Part shown: positions 43,369-53,989 of the stretch, in pieces | How the letters are laid out: every line of letters begins with the position of its first letter | How positions within the stretch are numbered: the stretch's first letter is position 1 | Assembly (NCBI RefSeq): GCF_900105725.1 | Contig: NZ_FNLM01000034.1 | Location: 372,001-436,000, forward strand | Direction: 5' to 3' | Source of the DNA: Gordonia westfalica | GTDB lineage: Bacteria; Actinomycetota; Actinomycetes; Mycobacteriales; Mycobacteriaceae | Length of the DNA stretch: 64,000 nucleotides | The notes under the pieces: model-generated | Told to the model about the DNA's origin: nothing | The model's database searches: none | The model's input: only the letters and a program-made list of their open reading frames with translations | Position numbers and translations under genes: made by a program

Positions 43369-45792
43369 TCAGGCGCCGACGTACTCGGCCAGGTGTTGGC
43401 CCGTCAAAGTCGACCGGTCGGCAACGATGTCCGCCGGAGTTCCCTCGAAGACGATCCGACCGCCGTCGTGTCCGGCGCCGGGTCCGAGGTCGATGATCCA
43501 GTCCGCGTGGGCCATCACGGCCTGGTGGTGCTCGATGACGATCACCGATTTGCCCGAGTCGACGAGCCGGTCGAGCAGGCCGAGGAGTTGTTCGACGTCG
43601 GCGAGGTGCAGGCCGGTCGTGGGTTCGTCGAGGATGTAGACGTCGCCTTTCTCCCCCATGTGCGTAGCCAGCTTCAGACGCTGTCGCTCGCCACCGGACA
43701 GGGTCGTCAACGGCTGACCGACCTTGATGTAGCCGAGACCGACGTCGACCATGCGATGGAGAATCTTGTGCGCTGCAGGCAGTTTGGCGTCACCGTCGGC
43801 GAAGAACGCCTCGGCCTGCGCGACCGACATCTCGAGAACTTCGCTGATGTTGCGGCCACCGAGGGTGTACTCGAGGACCTCTGCCTGGAACCGCTTGCCC
43901 TCGCACACCTCACACGGGGCCGCGACTCCGGCCATCATCGCGAGGTCGGAGTACACGACGCCGGCGCCGTTGCAGTTGGGGCACGCCCCCTCCGAATTGG
44001 CGCTGAACAGAGCCGGTTTGACGCCGTTGGCCTTGGCGAAGGCCTTCCTGATCGGTTCGAGCAGCCCGGTGTAGGTGGCCGGGTTAGAGCGTCGGGAGCC
44101 CTTGATCGCGGTCTGATCGATCGAGACCACCCCGTCGGCTCCGGCGACGGATGAGCTGATCAGCGAACTCTTACCCGAGCCGGCGACACCGGTCAGCACC
44201 ACCAGGACACCGAGCGGGATGTCGACGTCGACGTCCTGCAGATTGTGCATGTTCGCGTCGCGGACCTCGAGTGCGCCGCTGGGTGTGCGGACCTCGGGTT
44301 TGACCGACGCGCGGTCGTGGAGGTGACGGCCGGTGAGGGTGTCGGCGGCGCCGAGTTCTTCGACCGTGCCCTCGAAGACGATCTCGCCACCATCGGTGCC
44401 GGCTCGCGGACCGAGGTCGACGACGCGGTCGGCGATGGCGATGACCTCGGGCTTGTGCTCGACGACCAGCACCGTGTTGCCCTTGTCGCGCAGGGCGCGG
44501 AGGAGGTCGTTCATGCGCTGGATGTCGTGCGGGTGCAACCCGATCGACGGCTCGTCGAACACGTAGGTGACGTCGGTGAGCGACGACCCGAGGTGCCGGA
44601 TCAGCTTGGTGCGCTGGGCTTCACCACCCGATAGTGTTCCCGCCGGGCGGTCGAGGGACAGATAGCCGAGACCGATGTCGACGAAGGCGTCGAGATGCTC
44701 GCGAAGCGACTTGATCAGCGGAGCGGCCGACGGGTCGTCTAGTTCGGCGACCCACTGGGCCAGATCGCTGATCTGCATCGAGCAGGCGTCGGCAATGCTG
44801 ATGCCCTTGATCTTCGACGAGCGGGTCTCTGCCGTCAGACGGGTTCCCTCACAGTCCGGGCAGGTCTGGAAGGTGATGGCGCGGTCGACGAAGGCGCGGA
44901 TGTGCGGCTGCATCGCCTCGCGGTCCTTGCTCAACATCGACTTCTGGATCTTCGGGATCAAACCCTCGAAGGTGATGTTGATGCCCTCGACCTTGATCTT
45001 GGTCGGCTCCTTGTAGAGCAGGTCGTTGAGCTGCTTCTTGGTGTACTTGGCGATCGGTTTGTCGGGGTCGAAGAAGCCGCAGCCGCGGTAGATCCGGCCG
45101 TACCAGCCGTCCATCGAATAGCCCGGAACCGTCAGGGCACCCTCGTTGAGCGACTTCGACGCGTCGTAGAGCGCGGTGAGGTCGAAGTCGGACACATCGC
45201 CACGGCCCTCGCATCGCGGACACATGCCGCCGGTGACCGAGAAGCTGCGGCGCTCCTTGACCTTCTGGCCGCCCTTCTCGATGGTCACCGCACCGGCACC
45301 GCTGATCGACGCGACGTTGAACGAGAATGCCTGAGGCGACCCGATGTGCGGAGTGCCCAAGCGGCTGAACAGGATTCGCAACATCGCATTGGCGTCGGTG
45401 GCGGTGCCGACCGTCGAACGCACGTTGGCGCCCATGCGTTCCTGGTCGACGATGATCGCCGTCGTCAGGCCTTCGAGGACGTCGACGTCGGGGCGGGCCA
45501 TCGACGGCATGAAGCCCTGGACGAAGGCGCTGTAGGTCTCGTTGATCAGGCGCTGCGATTCGGCGGCGATCGTGCTGAAGACCAGCGAGCTCTTGCCCGA
45601 ACCGGACACCCCGGTGAAGACCGTGAGCCGGCGCTTGGGCAGCTCGACGTCGACGTTCTTGAGGTTGTTCTCCCGGGCGCCGTGCACGCGGATCCGGTCG
45701 TGGGTGTCGGCGGGATGAGCGTTGTTGTGCTCGGTGATCTGGGGAGTCGGGGCTGATCGGGGTGTCGACTTCGTGCGCGAGGCAGGGCTCAT
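43369..45792 (-). CDS. UvrA-like ABC ATPase
   Basis: An 807-aa UvrA-family protein with two ABC modules: Walker [16 protein letters not shown] and GVAGSGKSSLISSSV, signatures LSGGEAQRTKL and LSGGERQRLKL, Walker B YVFDEPSIGLHPHD and YILDEPTTGLHLAD. Zinc-finger cysteine pairs are in CPRCEGRGD, CPDCEGT and CPNCNGAG. It is shorter than housekeeping UvrA (about 950 aa), which fits the UvrA2/drug-resistance branch. ATG 45792 is chosen over a GTG 165 bp upstream because the family starts close to the first ABC motif. Confidence 0.9.
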   Translation of the reverse strand: MSPASRTKSTPRSAPTPQITEHNNAHPADTHDRIRVHGARENNLKNVDVELPKRRLTVFTGVSGSGKSSLVFSTIAAESQRLINETYSAFVQGFMPSMARPDVDVLEGLTTAIIVDQERMGANVRSTVGTATDANAMLRILFSRLGTPHIGSPQAFSFNVASISGAGAVTIEKGGQKVKERRSFSVTGGMCPRCEGRGDVSDFDLTALYDASKSLNEGALTVPGYSMDGWYGRIYRGCGFFDPDKPIAKYTKKQLNDLLYKEPTKIKVEGINITFEGLIPKIQKSMLSKDREAMQPHIRAFVDRAITFQTCPDCEGTRLTAETRSSKIKGISIADACSMQISDLAQWVAELDDPSAAPLIKSLREHLDAFVDIGLGYLSLDRPAGTLSGGEAQRTKLIRHLGSSLTDVTYVFDEPSIGLHPHDIQRMNDLLRALRDKGNTVLVVEHKPEVIAIADRVVDLGPRAGTDGGEIVFEGTVEELGAADTLTGRHLHDRASVKPEVRTPSGALEVRDANMHNLQDVDVDIPLGVLVVLTGVAGSGKSSLISSSVAGADGVVSIDQTAIKGSRRSNPATYTGLLEPIRKAFAKANGVKPALFSANSEGACPNCNGAGVVYSDLAMMAGVAAPCEVCEGKRFQAEVLEYTLGGRNISEVLEMSVAQAEAFFADGDAKLPAAHKILHRMVDVGLGYIKVGQPLTTLSGGERQRLKLATHMGEKGDVYILDEPTTGLHLADVEQLLGLLDRLVDSGKSVIVIEHHQAVMAHADWIIDLGPGAGHDGGRIVFEGTPADIVADRSTLTGQHLAEYVGA

Positions 45793-45962
45793 CGTGTCTC
45801 CATCGCGGCAGCGCGCCGTGGTGCGCAGCCATCGTCGTGATCGGGCATCGGATCGGAGTGTCGTACTGTCTGACTCGATCCAACCAGGAGAGTCATCGGT
45901 GGTTCGGCAACTCCCCCGGCAAGCGCCTCGGGCGGCGGGAGTCGACCGATACCGCACACGTG

Positions 45963-46373
<411 letters not shown>

Positions 46374-46393
46374 GGATGTCAGGCTAGGCATCC

Positions 46394-46825
<432 letters not shown>

Positions 46826-46878
46826 AGGGTTGATCGTAGGCTTCGGTTGCGGGACGTGGGGCCAATGGCGTTTGGCTC

Positions 46879-47003
46879 ACCAGGTCTTCGAGGCTCGTCG
46901 CTTGCGCTCCTCGCACCTCAGACAGCGAGAAGCCCGCGTCGCTCCTCGCACCTCAGACCGAGAGGCCGCCCACTGCGCTCCTCGCACCTCAGACAGCGAG
47001 AGG
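46879..47003. repeat. Dispersed repeat, type A, three units
   Basis: CTTCGAGGCTCGTCGCTTGC followed by CTCCTCGCACCTCAGACAGC, then two shorter units each with GCTCCTCGCACCTCAGAC. It fills the gap between the AraC and phosphohexomutase genes and runs up to 3 bp before the mutase stop. Confidence 0.85.
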
Positions 47004-47005
47004 TG

Positions 47006-48670
47006 TCAGCGTTGAAGGAGGGCGGCGACGTCCGTGCTGATCGCGTCGAGCCGTTCAGTGGCCCGTGCGTGCGGGACCTCGTCGCCGGCGCAGTCGAGGA
47101 CCACCTCGAGGTAGCACTTCAGCTTCGGCTCGGTGCCCGACGGCCGCACGACGACCCGGTCGTCGGCGGCGGTGCGCAGCACGAGTGCGTCGGTGGGCGG
47201 CAAGTCGTCGGAGCCCGGGGCGAGGTCGAGGACCTCGACGACCGCGGAACCTGCCAGCGCGTCGATCTGCGTCGAACGCAGCCGGTCCATCATCTGCCCG
47301 ATCTCGGCAAGATCGTCGACGCGGATCGTGAGCGGTGCGGTGGCGTGCAGACCGTGGCGGCGTGCGAGGTCGTCGAGGAGGTCGAGGAGCGTGCGGCCGT
47401 CGGCGGCCAGTTGCTCGACGAGGCCGATCACGCGGACCATCGCGGAGATGCCGTCCTTGTCGCGCACGGCATCCGGGTCCGTGCAGTATCCGATGGCCTC
47501 CTCGTAGCCGTACCGCAGATCCGGTGTCCGGGCGATCCATTTGAAGCCGGTCAGGGTTGCGGCGAACCGCAGTCCGTGGTGGGCGGCGATCTTCCCGAGC
47601 AGTCGGCTCGACACGATCGAGCAGGCCAGTGTGTCGCCGGTGCGGGCAGAGTCGCGGGCGGCCTGTTCGCCCAGCAGCCAACCGATCTCGTCGCCGGTCA
47701 GCTGGCGCCAGCCGCCGTCGCGGGTCGGGGTGGCCACCGAGCAGCGGTCGGCATCAGGGTCGAGCGCGATCACCACATGCGCGTCGACGGCGCGGGCGAG
47801 GCCGAGCGCACGGTCGAGGGCCCCGGGTTCCTCCGGGTTCGGGAAGGCGACGGTCGGGAAATCGGGGTCGGGCGCGAACTGCTCGTCGACGACATGGACG
47901 TCGTTGATCCCGGCGGTGCGCAGCACGGCGAGGGCCGTCGTACCGCCGACTCCGTGCATCGGGGTCAGGACGACGCGGACTGGGCTGGGGTCGGTGCCGG
48001 GTCGGAGTCCTGCCGCCCGGGCGACGTAGGCGTCGAGAATCGCGTTGTCGAGGGGCTCGACAGCGGCTGCGTCGCGGGCGATCTCGTCGGCCGGCGGCGC
48101 AGAGTCGATGAAGGTCGCGATCTGCTCGTCGGCGGGCGGGACGATCTGGACGCCGCGGCCCGCTGGATCGGTGGCGCGGCCGCCGAGGTAGACCTTGTAC
48201 CCGTTGTCGGCCGGAGGGTTGTGCGACGCGGTGATCATGACTCCGGCATCGCAGTCGAGCGCACGGGTGGCGTACGCGGTAACCGGCGTCGGCAGTCGAC
48301 GGGGAAGGGTCAGGACGGTGAGGCCCTGCGCGGCAAGGACTTCGGCGGCGGCGTCGAGGAAGGCATCGGAACCGTGGCGGGCGTCGCAGCCGACGACGAC
48401 GCGCGCATCGACGCCGACCGTGTCGGCCAGGTGGCGTCCGAGTCCGTAGGTGGCACGACTGACCACCGCGACGTTCATGCGGGTCTCCCCCGCCCCGACC
48501 TCACCGCGCAGGCCGGCGGTCCCGAACGTCAGGGGGCCGCGGAAGCGGGACTCGAGGTCGGCGGCCGCGCGGGCGTCTCCGGAGTCGGCCGCCTCGATGA
48601 GGCGTGTGAGTTCGGCGCGGGTCACCGGATCCGGGTCGTGGTCTCGCCAGGTACGCGCGGTCTCGATCAC
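47006..48670 (-). CDS. pmmB: Phosphomannomutase/phosphoglucomutase
   Basis: A 554-aa alpha-D-phosphohexomutase that interconverts hexose 1- and 6-phosphates. The phosphoserine loop is GVMITASHNPPADNGYK, the Mg loop ALDPDADRCSV, the sugar-binding loop GYEEAIGYCTDPDAVRDKD and the phosphate loop VVRPSGTEPKLKCYL. GTG 48670 (VIETARTWRDHDPDP) matches the usual N-terminus; an ATG at 48709 would add 13 residues and overlap the preceding gene. Orthologues include mycobacterial PmmB. Confidence 0.88.
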   Translation of the reverse strand: MIETARTWRDHDPDPVTRAELTRLIEAADSGDARAAADLESRFRGPLTFGTAGLRGEVGAGETRMNVAVVSRATYGLGRHLADTVGVDARVVVGCDARHGSDAFLDAAAEVLAAQGLTVLTLPRRLPTPVTAYATRALDCDAGVMITASHNPPADNGYKVYLGGRATDPAGRGVQIVPPADEQIATFIDSAPPADEIARDAAAVEPLDNAILDAYVARAAGLRPGTDPSPVRVVLTPMHGVGGTTALAVLRTAGINDVHVVDEQFAPDPDFPTVAFPNPEEPGALDRALGLARAVDAHVVIALDPDADRCSVATPTRDGGWRQLTGDEIGWLLGEQAARDSARTGDTLACSIVSSRLLGKIAAHHGLRFAATLTGFKWIARTPDLRYGYEEAIGYCTDPDAVRDKDGISAMVRVIGLVEQLAADGRTLLDLLDDLARRHGLHATAPLTIRVDDLAEIGQMMDRLRSTQIDALAGSAVVEVLDLAPGSDDLPPTDALVLRTAADDRVVVRPSGTEPKLKCYLEVVLDCAGDEVPHARATERLDAISTDVAALLQR

Positions 48671-48687
48671 CCGCGCGACGCTATCAG

Positions 48688-49917
48688 TCAGCGAACACGA
48701 CGGTGGCATTCGACGCGGTCGCCGAGAGAGACCTTGGCTCCCCGCAGGATCTGGGTATCCATCCCGACGAGCGTGATCTTCTCGGTGGGAACCGGCCGCG
48801 TCCGGGGATGACCACCGATCGTCGCGCGCGGCCCGACGCGGACTCGCTCGTCGAGGATCGACCAGGCGACAGACGCGCCGGCGCCGATGACGGAGTCGCC
48901 GAACACGACCGAGTCGACGACGCTCGCGCCCTTCTCGACGACCACGCCCGGTCCGAGCACGCTGCGTCGTACGGTTCCGCACACGTGGGCGCCGCTGCTG
49001 ACGAGGCTGTCCTCCACGATCGCCCCGGCCTCGATGCGAGCCGCGGTGCGCTGGGGCTGATTGGTCAGGATCGGTCGCTCGGCACGGAAGACGTCGAGCT
49101 TGCCGCCGATCAGGTCCCGGTGCGCCTGCAGGTAGGTCTCCGGACGACCGGCGTCGATCCAGTACCCCGACATCGCATGGGCGACGGTCTTTCCGCGGTC
49201 GACGAACCACGGCAGCAGATGTTCGCCGAAGTCGCCGAGACCGGTGTCGTCGGAGGCCGAGCCCACCGTTGTCTCACGTGCCAGGAGTTCCAAGCCCTCG
49301 ATGAGCACCTGTGGGTCGTAGATGAAGATCTCGGTGGCGATGGTGCGGGTCGTCGCCCGGTCGGGTTTGTAGCGGAACTCGCGCACCGTGCCGTCGCGTC
49401 GGGAGGTTACCGTGGCGTGCTGTGATGCCTCCTCGAGCGAACAGGTCGTGGTGACGACGGTGCATTCCGCGCCGCGGCGGCGGTGGGTGTCGAGAGCGTC
49501 GCGGAAGTCGAAGTCGTAGACGTGGTCGGCGCTCATCACGATCACCTCGGCCGGCCCGTGCTCGGCGATGCGGTCGCGGATCCGGTAGAGCAGATCGGCA
49601 TTGCCGGTGGCGAAGCCGTCTTCGGTCTCCGGGGCGTCGGTCTGTTCGGGCATGACGATCCGGAGCCCGCCGCTGGTCCGGTCGAGATCCCATGGGCGGC
49701 CGCCGGCGACCAACTGGGTTAGGCTCTCGGCCCGATACTGCACGCACAGCCAGACGTCGTCGATGTGGCTGTGGTGCAGGTTCGACAGCGGGAAATCGAT
49801 GAGCTGATAGTTCCCCGCGAACGGCAATGCCGGTTTGGCCCGCCGATCGGTCAGTACCTCCATTCGGGAACCACGCCCACCGGCCTGCACGATCGCGAGA
49901 ACATCAGAGTGTCGCAT
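48688..49917 (-). CDS. Glucose-1-phosphate adenylyltransferase-like nucleotidyltransferase
   Basis: A 409-aa GlgC-type protein with the pyrophosphorylase loop QAGGRGSRMEVLTDRRAKPA, YQLIDFPLSN, MSADHVYDFD and a C-terminal left-handed beta-helix of hexapeptide repeats (AGAIVEDSLVSSGAHVCGTV). It would make ADP-glucose or a related sugar nucleotide. ATG 49917 begins MRHSDVLAIV. It precedes the phosphohexomutase gene by 17 bp on the same strand, so hexose-1-phosphate made by the mutase can feed it. Confidence 0.87.
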   Translation of the reverse strand: MRHSDVLAIVQAGGRGSRMEVLTDRRAKPALPFAGNYQLIDFPLSNLHHSHIDDVWLCVQYRAESLTQLVAGGRPWDLDRTSGGLRIVMPEQTDAPETEDGFATGNADLLYRIRDRIAEHGPAEVIVMSADHVYDFDFRDALDTHRRRGAECTVVTTTCSLEEASQHATVTSRRDGTVREFRYKPDRATTRTIATEIFIYDPQVLIEGLELLARETTVGSASDDTGLGDFGEHLLPWFVDRGKTVAHAMSGYWIDAGRPETYLQAHRDLIGGKLDVFRAERPILTNQPQRTAARIEAGAIVEDSLVSSGAHVCGTVRRSVLGPGVVVEKGASVVDSVVFGDSVIGAGASVAWSILDERVRVGPRATIGGHPRTRPVPTEKITLVGMDTQILRGAKVSLGDRVECHRRVR

Positions 49918-50010
49918 CAGCCCAGTGTGCCCGAGAGGCACGGGCGGAAACCCGGACAGCGTCATCCAGGACTCTGGGGACCCGGGGTCCGCAACACGAT
50001 CGGAGGAACG

Positions 50011-51123
50011 GTGGAACGGACCGACTGCCTGGTGGTGGGTGGCGGAATCGTCGGTCTGGCTGTCGCTCGTGCGCTCGCCCTGACCGGGCGCGAGGTGATC
50101 GTCCTGGAGGCCGCCGACGCGGTGGGTACACAAACCACCTCGCGGAGTTCGGAGGTCATCCATGCCGGCATCTACTACCACGAGGGAAGTCTCAAGGCGC
50201 GGTTGTGCGTCCGGGGTCGCGAACTCCTCACGCGGTACTGCGACGAGCGTGGCGTCTCCTGGCGTCGTCCGGGGAAGCTGATCGTGGCCACCGACGACGC
50301 CCAAATCGACCGCCTCGATGTTCTTCTCCGGCACGGGATCGCCAACGGTGTCGACGATCTACGACGGATCGCTCGCGACGAACTCCGCCGGCTGGAACCC
50401 GGGGTGAACGGCGTGGCGGCGCTGCTGTCGCCGTCCACCGGGATCGTCGACGTCGACGGAATGGTGCACGCGCTGCGTCGGGACCTCGAAATGACCGACG
50501 GCGCAGTAGCGTTGCGCAGCAGAGTGATTGGTGGGCGCATCGAATCCGGCGGGATCACCGTCGACACCACCGACGCCGGAGCGGCCTCGGCGCGCATGCT
50601 CGTCAATTGTGCCGGGCTCGGAGCGTGGCAGGTTGCACGATCACTGGACGGCTTCGAGGGACCGATTCCGCCTCGACATCTCGCCAAAGGGAACTACTTC
50701 GGATTGTCCGGAGCGGGAGCACCATTCGAGCACCTGATCTATCCGGTGCCGGTGGACGGCGGACTCGGCGTGCACTTCACGATGGACCTGGCCGGCGCGG
50801 CGCGGTTCGGACCCGACGTGGAGTGGTTGGGCGACAACCACACAGATGAGCTCGACTACTCGGTCGACGAAACACGTCTCACCGATTTCGAGGAGTCGAT
50901 CCGACGCTACTGGCCCGGGTTGCCCTCCGGCACTTTGACTCCCGCCTACGCGGGCATACGACCCAAGACCAGCGGGCCCGGTGAGGCGGCCGCGGATTTC
51001 GCGATCCACGGCCCCGCCACGCACGGCGTCTCCGGCCTGGTCAACCTGTTCGGTATCGAGTCGCCCGGCATCACCTCGTGCCTGGCGATTGCCGAGCACG
51101 TCGTCGGGCTTCTGGAAACCTGA
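50011..51123 (+). CDS. FAD-dependent oxidoreductase, L-2-hydroxyglutarate oxidase-like
   Basis: A 370-aa DAO-family flavoprotein. The FAD fingerprint is CLVVGGGIVGLAVARALALTG; SRSSEVIHAGIYY and LLSPSTGIVDVDGMVHAL match the LhgO/YgaF group, and IRPKTSGPGE is near the end. It oxidises a 2-hydroxy acid, probably 2-hydroxyglutarate. GTG 50011 is preceded by GGAGGAAC. It is divergent from the GlgC-like gene. Confidence 0.87.
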   Translation: MERTDCLVVGGGIVGLAVARALALTGREVIVLEAADAVGTQTTSRSSEVIHAGIYYHEGSLKARLCVRGRELLTRYCDERGVSWRRPGKLIVATDDAQIDRLDVLLRHGIANGVDDLRRIARDELRRLEPGVNGVAALLSPSTGIVDVDGMVHALRRDLEMTDGAVALRSRVIGGRIESGGITVDTTDAGAASARMLVNCAGLGAWQVARSLDGFEGPIPPRHLAKGNYFGLSGAGAPFEHLIYPVPVDGGLGVHFTMDLAGAARFGPDVEWLGDNHTDELDYSVDETRLTDFEESIRRYWPGLPSGTLTPAYAGIRPKTSGPGEAAADFAIHGPATHGVSGLVNLFGIESPGITSCLAIAEHVVGLLET

Positions 51124-51133
51124 TTCGTACCCC

Positions 51134-51194
51134 CGCTCATGAAATCCGTTTCGGCTCACTATTTTCGCGTGAGCGGGAACGGATTCTATGAGCG
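51134..51194. repeat. Long imperfect inverted repeat between convergent genes
   Basis: Two 26-nt arms, 51134-51159 and 51169-51194, pair with four mismatches around a 9-nt loop. It lies 11 bp after the FAD oxidoreductase stop and could end transcription from that side. Confidence 0.6.
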
Positions 51195-51220
51195 AGACCT
51201 CGTGCCGGTCAGCGGGGCGA

Positions 51221-51255
51221 CCGGGTCGACGCGCCCCGACCGCGCGTCGACCCGG
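51221..51255. terminator. Hairpin terminator after the MpaB-like gene
   Basis: Perfect 13-bp arms CCGGGTCGACGCG and complement with a 9-nt loop, 7 bp past the minus-strand stop at 51262. Confidence 0.7.
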
Positions 51256-51261
51256 CCCGGA

Positions 51262-52233
51262 TCACTTGGCCGCGTATTTGTACGCGGCGCTCTGCTTCTC
51301 GCGCTTCTTCATGGCCTGGATCGCGTCGTTGTGGCGACGGGCGTGGTAGGCCAGCGGGAAGTAGATCGCGCGCTCGGGAAGCGTGCGGTAGGCGAACCGC
51401 AAGCGGCGGTGGATCTTCTCGAGGTGACGCTGCTCGTCGTTGGTCCACCTCAGGCCGAGGATCTCGCGGACACGCGGATCCATGACGCCCACGGTCGTCA
51501 GATAGTTGAAGTCCTGGAACGGGACCGACGCGGTCGCGGCGACCTTCTTGACGGCCGGGCGCAGCGCCTTGGGAACGGCCTTCGGGACCGGCGGGGCGGC
51601 ACGCATCTGCTCGATGAGTTCGACGGCCACCGGGTGGCGCACCAGCTTGTTCTCGATGAAGTCGTCGAAGTACTCCTCGAACTCCTCGAGGGTCTCCGGG
51701 TAACCCTTCATGGGGACCTGGACGATCTTGGCGATGCGGCGGTTGTCGCGCAGCAGTTCCTTACGCTCGGAGAGCGTGAACTCGCGACCGAGGACGAGCG
51801 GTGCGGCCGTGTTCATCGTCGGGAACGCGGTCGCGATGACCCATGCGTAGGCCTCCGGGTTCAGCGCACTGATGTGCTTGCCCTCGGCGTTGCGCATCTG
51901 CAGCGGCTGATGCAGCTTCCGCAGTCGCTTACCCTCTTCGAGCGCTTCCTGACCGCCGTAGGTCCAGCGCAGCACCGAATCCGCGGAGCGGATCGCGCGT
52001 CCAACGGGATCTTTACGGAAGACCGAGTACTTGTCGACGACGTCGCCGATGACCGGATGCATCACCTGCATGACGAAGGCCGCGCCGTTGATCGGCAGGA
52101 ACGTGTACAGACCGGTGAGCTGCGCGGTGAGCGAATCCGGCGGGATCAGCTCGATCTCGTCGTCGCGGTGATTGATCAGCCGATCGGCGTCCTCGAGTGC
52201 GGCGGTCGTCGGTTCGTCGTGTACCGCGGTCAT
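51262..52233 (-). CDS. MpaB-type oxygenase family protein (DUF2236)
   Basis: A 323-aa protein of the DUF2236/ER-bound oxygenase MpaB family, which includes rubber-cleaving latex-clearing proteins. Family patches are FVMQVMHPVIGDVVDKYSVF, the haem-region stretch YGGQEALEEGKRLRKLHQ and NPEAYAWVIATAF. No signal peptide is seen. Many Gordonia-type bacteria have several copies; the substrate is unknown. Confidence 0.82.
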   Translation of the reverse strand: MTAVHDEPTTAALEDADRLINHRDDEIELIPPDSLTAQLTGLYTFLPINGAAFVMQVMHPVIGDVVDKYSVFRKDPVGRAIRSADSVLRWTYGGQEALEEGKRLRKLHQPLQMRNAEGKHISALNPEAYAWVIATAFPTMNTAAPLVLGREFTLSERKELLRDNRRIAKIVQVPMKGYPETLEEFEEYFDDFIENKLVRHPVAVELIEQMRAAPPVPKAVPKALRPAVKKVAATASVPFQDFNYLTTVGVMDPRVREILGLRWTNDEQRHLEKIHRRLRFAYRTLPERAIYFPLAYHARRHNDAIQAMKKREKQSAAYKYAAK

Positions 52234-52330
52234 GGTGCCCCCAACCTGGTTTCGAAAGTGTGGATTTCGACAACATTCGTAGTCAGATTACAGCAGGGGG
52301 CTTCGAAAACCCATCGTTCGGGGGTTTCGG

Positions 52331-52427
52331 GGTTTCGATACGGCTCGTCGCTATCGCTCCTCACCTACTCAACCGGCAGAACAAACAGCTCGTCGCTATC
52401 GCTCCTCACCTACTCAACCGGCAGAAA
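52331..52427. repeat. Dispersed repeat, type B, two units
   Basis: GGTTTCGATACGGCTCGTCG then two copies, 45 bp apart, of CGCTATCGCTCCTCACCTAC followed by TCAACCGGCAGA. It ends 9 bp before the VOC gene stop. Confidence 0.88.
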
Positions 52428-52435
52428 AGCTCAGC

Positions 52436-53173
52436 TCAGGCGGGGCCGATGATCACCGTGCGGGTGCCGAGGGCGCGTTCACGGACGGTGAAGATGCTGG
52501 TGCCCTTCTTGCGGCCGGTGCGGATCTCGCTGAGGTCCAGACCCGCCGCGGACAGGCGCGCGTGCGTGGCCTGGATGTCGGTGGTGCGCCAGGCGACGCC
52601 CCAGAGGGAGGTCGCGGCGGGAGTCGGCGGCTCCGTCGAGGTGACTGCGGTGACGACCTCGACGATGAGATCGCCGGCGCGGAAGAACAGCTGGCGGGCG
52701 TTGTCGCCGATCGGCTGGTCGAGCCGGAAGTCCAGGCCGAACACCCCGCCGAACAGCGCGACGGCCCGATCGCGGTTGTCGCAGGTGAAGACCAGATGAT
52801 CCATCCCCGTCACGTCGCCGGCGGGGCGGGACTCCCCTGCCGACTCACGTGCGGCGACACCGAGCGGGGTCATCTCCCCGATCACGCCGACCGCCGACTC
52901 GACGACGGGGAAACCGCGCCGGGTCAGGAGACGCTGCATCGCGGGGACGTCGCCGACGGTGAAGTAGACCCGATGGTCGGCTTCCGCGTCACCGTCCGGG
53001 GTGGACGGGCGCAACCGCAACGCGGTGTTGCCGAGCACGAGAACCTCCGGATATCCATCGGCGCCGGGCGCGCCGGTGAGGTTGAGGAGGGTTTCGTGTG
53101 TCCGTGCGGTGAGCGCCGGATCGGCGCAGGCGAGTTCCACGATCGCTGTCGGTGTGGGGTTCGGCGAGATCAC
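52436..53173 (-). CDS. VOC-superfamily protein
   Basis: A 245-aa protein with two VOC halves: residues 1-115 (IVELACADPALTARTHETLL) and 120-245 (MDHLVFTCDNRDRAVALFG, WRTTDIQATHARLSAAGLDL). Probably binds a small molecule; no metal-ligand set could be assigned with confidence. Its start overlaps the stop of the preceding 109-aa gene by 4 bp. Confidence 0.78.
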   Translation of the reverse strand: MISPNPTPTAIVELACADPALTARTHETLLNLTGAPGADGYPEVLVLGNTALRLRPSTPDGDAEADHRVYFTVGDVPAMQRLLTRRGFPVVESAVGVIGEMTPLGVAARESAGESRPAGDVTGMDHLVFTCDNRDRAVALFGGVFGLDFRLDQPIGDNARQLFFRAGDLIVEVVTAVTSTEPPTPAATSLWGVAWRTTDIQATHARLSAAGLDLSEIRTGRKKGTSIFTVRERALGTRTVIIGPA

Positions 53174-53499
53174 CGCTTCTTCTTACCCTTCCGCCTGCGC
53201 GGTGCCGGCGGGGCGGGTCGATACGGCAGCTGTGCCGAGCTGGTGATGTGCCAGGCGCCGCACATGCACTCGTAATAGCGCAGGGACAGCGCCCCCAGGG
53301 CTCGCCGCTTGATGCGGTCGATGCCGTCGAGTGCATCCGCGGGCGACGAAAAGGGCAGCTTGTCCGGCGTCGGGCACTCGGCCTTCTCGATGCGCCGCTC
53401 GGATCGTCGGGCGGGGCGCTGATGCATCAGCTCGTGGAAAGCCGTGCGTGCCTCGATCTCGCGGTAGAACGATTCGAGATCGTCGTCGGAGAAAGGCAC
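53170..53499 (-). CDS. Conserved-looking 109-aa hypothetical protein
   Basis: Starts MPFSDDDLESFYREIEARTA and ends in a basic run (APRRRKGKKKR). A pair of cysteines in YYECMCGAWHIT could hold metal. Translationally coupled to the VOC gene. I do not recognise a function; the basic tail suggests nucleic-acid contact. Confidence 0.6.
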   Translation of the reverse strand: MPFSDDDLESFYREIEARTAFHELMHQRPARRSERRIEKAECPTPDKLPFSSPADALDGIDRIKRRALGALSLRYYECMCGAWHITSSAQLPYRPAPPAPRRRKGKKKR

Positions 53500-53554
53500 G
53501 GTGCCGATTATCCCCTCATGAAGGACCGTCGGCAGAACCGCATCGGTTGCGCGG

Positions 53555-53788
53555 TCAGCGAGCCATCCACAGCCGACGACGGATGACCTCGCGCATGCGG
53601 CGCAACTCGGCCGCGCTCAGAGCCTCCGGCGGGTCGGCGTCGACGAGCCGGTTGAGCTCGGCGAAGAAGTCCCGATCAGACAGCCCGAACTCCTCGATGA
53701 TCTGCTTCGACGAGCCACCACCCAGCGGATACCAGTGCTTCTCGAACTGGATCATCTGCTGCTGCCTGTCGTTCATTCCCACCTCCAT
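53555..53788 (-). CDS. DUF3263-family protein
   Basis: A 77-aa (or 73-aa from ATG 53776) small protein. MIQFEKHWYPLGGGSSKQII and FGLSDRDFFAELNRLVD match the actinobacterial DUF3263 family, with an HTH-like core and a basic end (MREVIRRRLWMAR). Probably a small DNA-binding or regulatory protein. Confidence 0.78.
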   Translation of the reverse strand: MEVGMNDRQQQMIQFEKHWYPLGGGSSKQIIEEFGLSDRDFFAELNRLVDADPPEALSAAELRRMREVIRRRLWMAR

Positions 53789-53989
53789 TGCTCCTGTTCG
53801 ACCTCGCGCCCGAGCCGTCCGCTGCAGGCATACGAATTATGTGATCGCGCGTGACACACGTCACCGACGTCGTCCTTTGTACACCTGTCGTCCGACAGTT
53901 GGGAGCAAGTGACCCAAGGTGATTCGAATGTGTCTCAGAACATTCACCGGAAGGTCATGAAACCCCGCGGATCGGGTGTCGGGACGATG